The notes beneath the pieces are model-generated. The model saw only the letters and a list, made by a program, of their open reading frames with translations, was not told the origin of the DNA and ran no database searches. A program made the position numbers and the translations under genes. From Natrinema soli (GTDB taxonomy: Archaea; Halobacteriota; Halobacteria; Halobacteriales; Natrialbaceae): a stretch of 6,140 bases of DNA. The stretch is taken from NCBI RefSeq assembly GCF_028618695.1, contig NZ_JAQIVI010000576.1:1-6140 (forward strand). The letters run 5' to 3'. Positions 5,666-6,140 of this stretch are shown piece by piece (the first letter of the stretch is position 1; every line of letters begins with the position of its first letter).

Positions 5666-5950
5666 CGAGACGGGATGCACCTATTTCGGACCTGAATTAT
5701 GCGACAGCATCCGTAGCTACCCACAGCGGGGTGGGAATGAACGGGGCTTTCGCGGTCAGCGAACCCGGGCGACGCAAGCACCGGAAGGAACGAGCGTAGC
5801 GAGTGACTGAGGAGCACAGCGAGTCCTGGGAGTTGAGCGCGGAAGGGGCTTTCAGGATAGTATCGGTCTGTAACGAGATAGGGTGGCCGCTTCCAACGAC
5901 ACCTAGTCGACCGCGGAACACTTATTCGCCTCACTCTACCTGTTTCGGGT
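5666..5950. other. 285-bp non-coding gap with short repeats; possible mobile-element relic
   Basis: No convincing gene, tRNA or rRNA is seen. The gap holds a small hairpin, CCCAC-N6-GTGGG (5720-5735), followed by AATGAACGGGGCTTTC. The 9-mer GGGGCTTTC recurs 102 bp later (5743-5751 and 5845-5853). Between them lies a degenerate pair, GAGCGTAGCGAGT (5792-5804) and GAGCACAGCGAGT (5812-5824), in the purine-rich style common in haloarchaeal spacers. A hairpin followed by a G-rich stretch recalls the right end of haloarchaeal IS200/IS605-IS1341 elements and their small non-autonomous derivatives, but this comes from memory and no transposase fragment is readable here. Confidence 0.4.
5917..5927 (+). 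promoter_or_regulatory. Leaderless promoter of the gene at 5951
   Basis: AACACTTATTC carries a TATA-like CTTATT centred about 28 bp before the ATG at 5951, the spacing expected for a transcript that starts at or next to the start codon. No Shine-Dalgarno precedes the ATG, which agrees. Confidence 0.5.
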
Positions 5951-6140
5951 ATGGGAATACTCGAGTTGATGCTGGGCAAGACCGATCCCGGCGAACAGGG
6001 CGTCGAGGGTAAGTCCTACGCGCTCCCGAAGGAGACGCACGACTTCGTCTACCCCGTCGCGGTCCGTCGCGAGGAGGTGGCGGCGTTCGCCGAGTTGCTC
6101 GCGGCCGAAGCGGACGCGCCGCCGCTGGCGGATGCGAGCG
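5951..6140 (+). CDS. Unrecognised protein, N-terminal part only
   Basis: The frame opens with ATG at 5951 and stays open to the right edge, giving 63 codons (MGILELMLGKTDPGEQGVEG and onward). Third positions are almost all G or C, as in the other genes here, and a TATA-like element lies at leaderless distance, so I believe it is real. The visible part reads as soluble and acidic: a short amphipathic start, a Gly/Asp-rich turn, a segment with HDFVYPVAVRREE, then an Ala/Glu-rich helix. I see no signal peptide, membrane segment or catalytic motif, and I do not recognise the family. It is not the start of aroB', which might have been expected near aroA'. Confidence 0.75.
   Translation, partial: MGILELMLGKTDPGEQGVEGKSYALPKETHDFVYPVAVRREEVAAFAELLAAEADAPPLADAS

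Noticed and set aside
5666..5950. tRNA gene
   Set aside because: No cloverleaf with a GTTC-type T loop and matching acceptor stem could be drawn.
5626..5979. A 117-codon - strand frame across the last gap
   Set aside because: It runs through the repeats and promoter of the next gene, overlaps the SprT-like gene, and has Ser/Arg/Pro-rich content typical of antisense spacer frames.

Overview
The window looks like chromosomal DNA from a halophilic archaeon (class Halobacteria). The DNA is GC-rich, with mostly G or C in third codon positions. The proteins are rich in Asp and Glu. The Trp proteins carry the gene order and wording typical of haloarchaea, and several genes seem to use leaderless promoters with a TATA element about 28 nt before the start codon. 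A member of the Natrialba/Natrinema/Haloterrigena group is my best guess, from remembered protein similarity only.

Left part (1-3823, all on +): the trpC-trpB-trpA cluster, cut at its 5' end by the window edge, followed after 24 bp by the aldolase-type gene aroA'. The trp genes overlap by 4 bp (trpB-trpA) or are joined through a 10-codon mini-frame (trpC-trpB), which suggests coupled translation. TrpC makes indole-3-glycerol phosphate. TrpA cleaves it to indole inside the TrpA-TrpB complex, and TrpB joins indole to serine. AroA' makes the seven-carbon amino sugar that starts the archaeal route to dehydroquinate and chorismate, so the block links the entry and exit of one pathway. The usual partner aroB' is not in the window.

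Middle part (3824-4972): a 126-bp convergent gap with pyrimidine-rich repeats, then a zinc-type cation diffusion facilitator on the - strand. It has a His-rich N-terminal tail made partly by a recent tandem duplication. Its promoter lies in an AT-rich divergent region.

Right part (4973-6140): a SprT-like zinc metalloprotease whose likely start is a GTG at 5093; a 285-bp non-coding gap holding short direct repeats and a small hairpin that may be a mobile-element relic; and the first 63 codons of an unrecognised protein with a good leaderless promoter.

Most of the window is ordinary core metabolism. I did not find a new multigene system. The points most worth a second look are the translation-control-like features at the trpC/trpB and trpB/trpA junctions (a duplicated start region, and a hairpin able to pair with a Shine-Dalgarno sequence), the Glu in place of the catalytic Asp in TrpA, and the repeats in the non-coding gaps.
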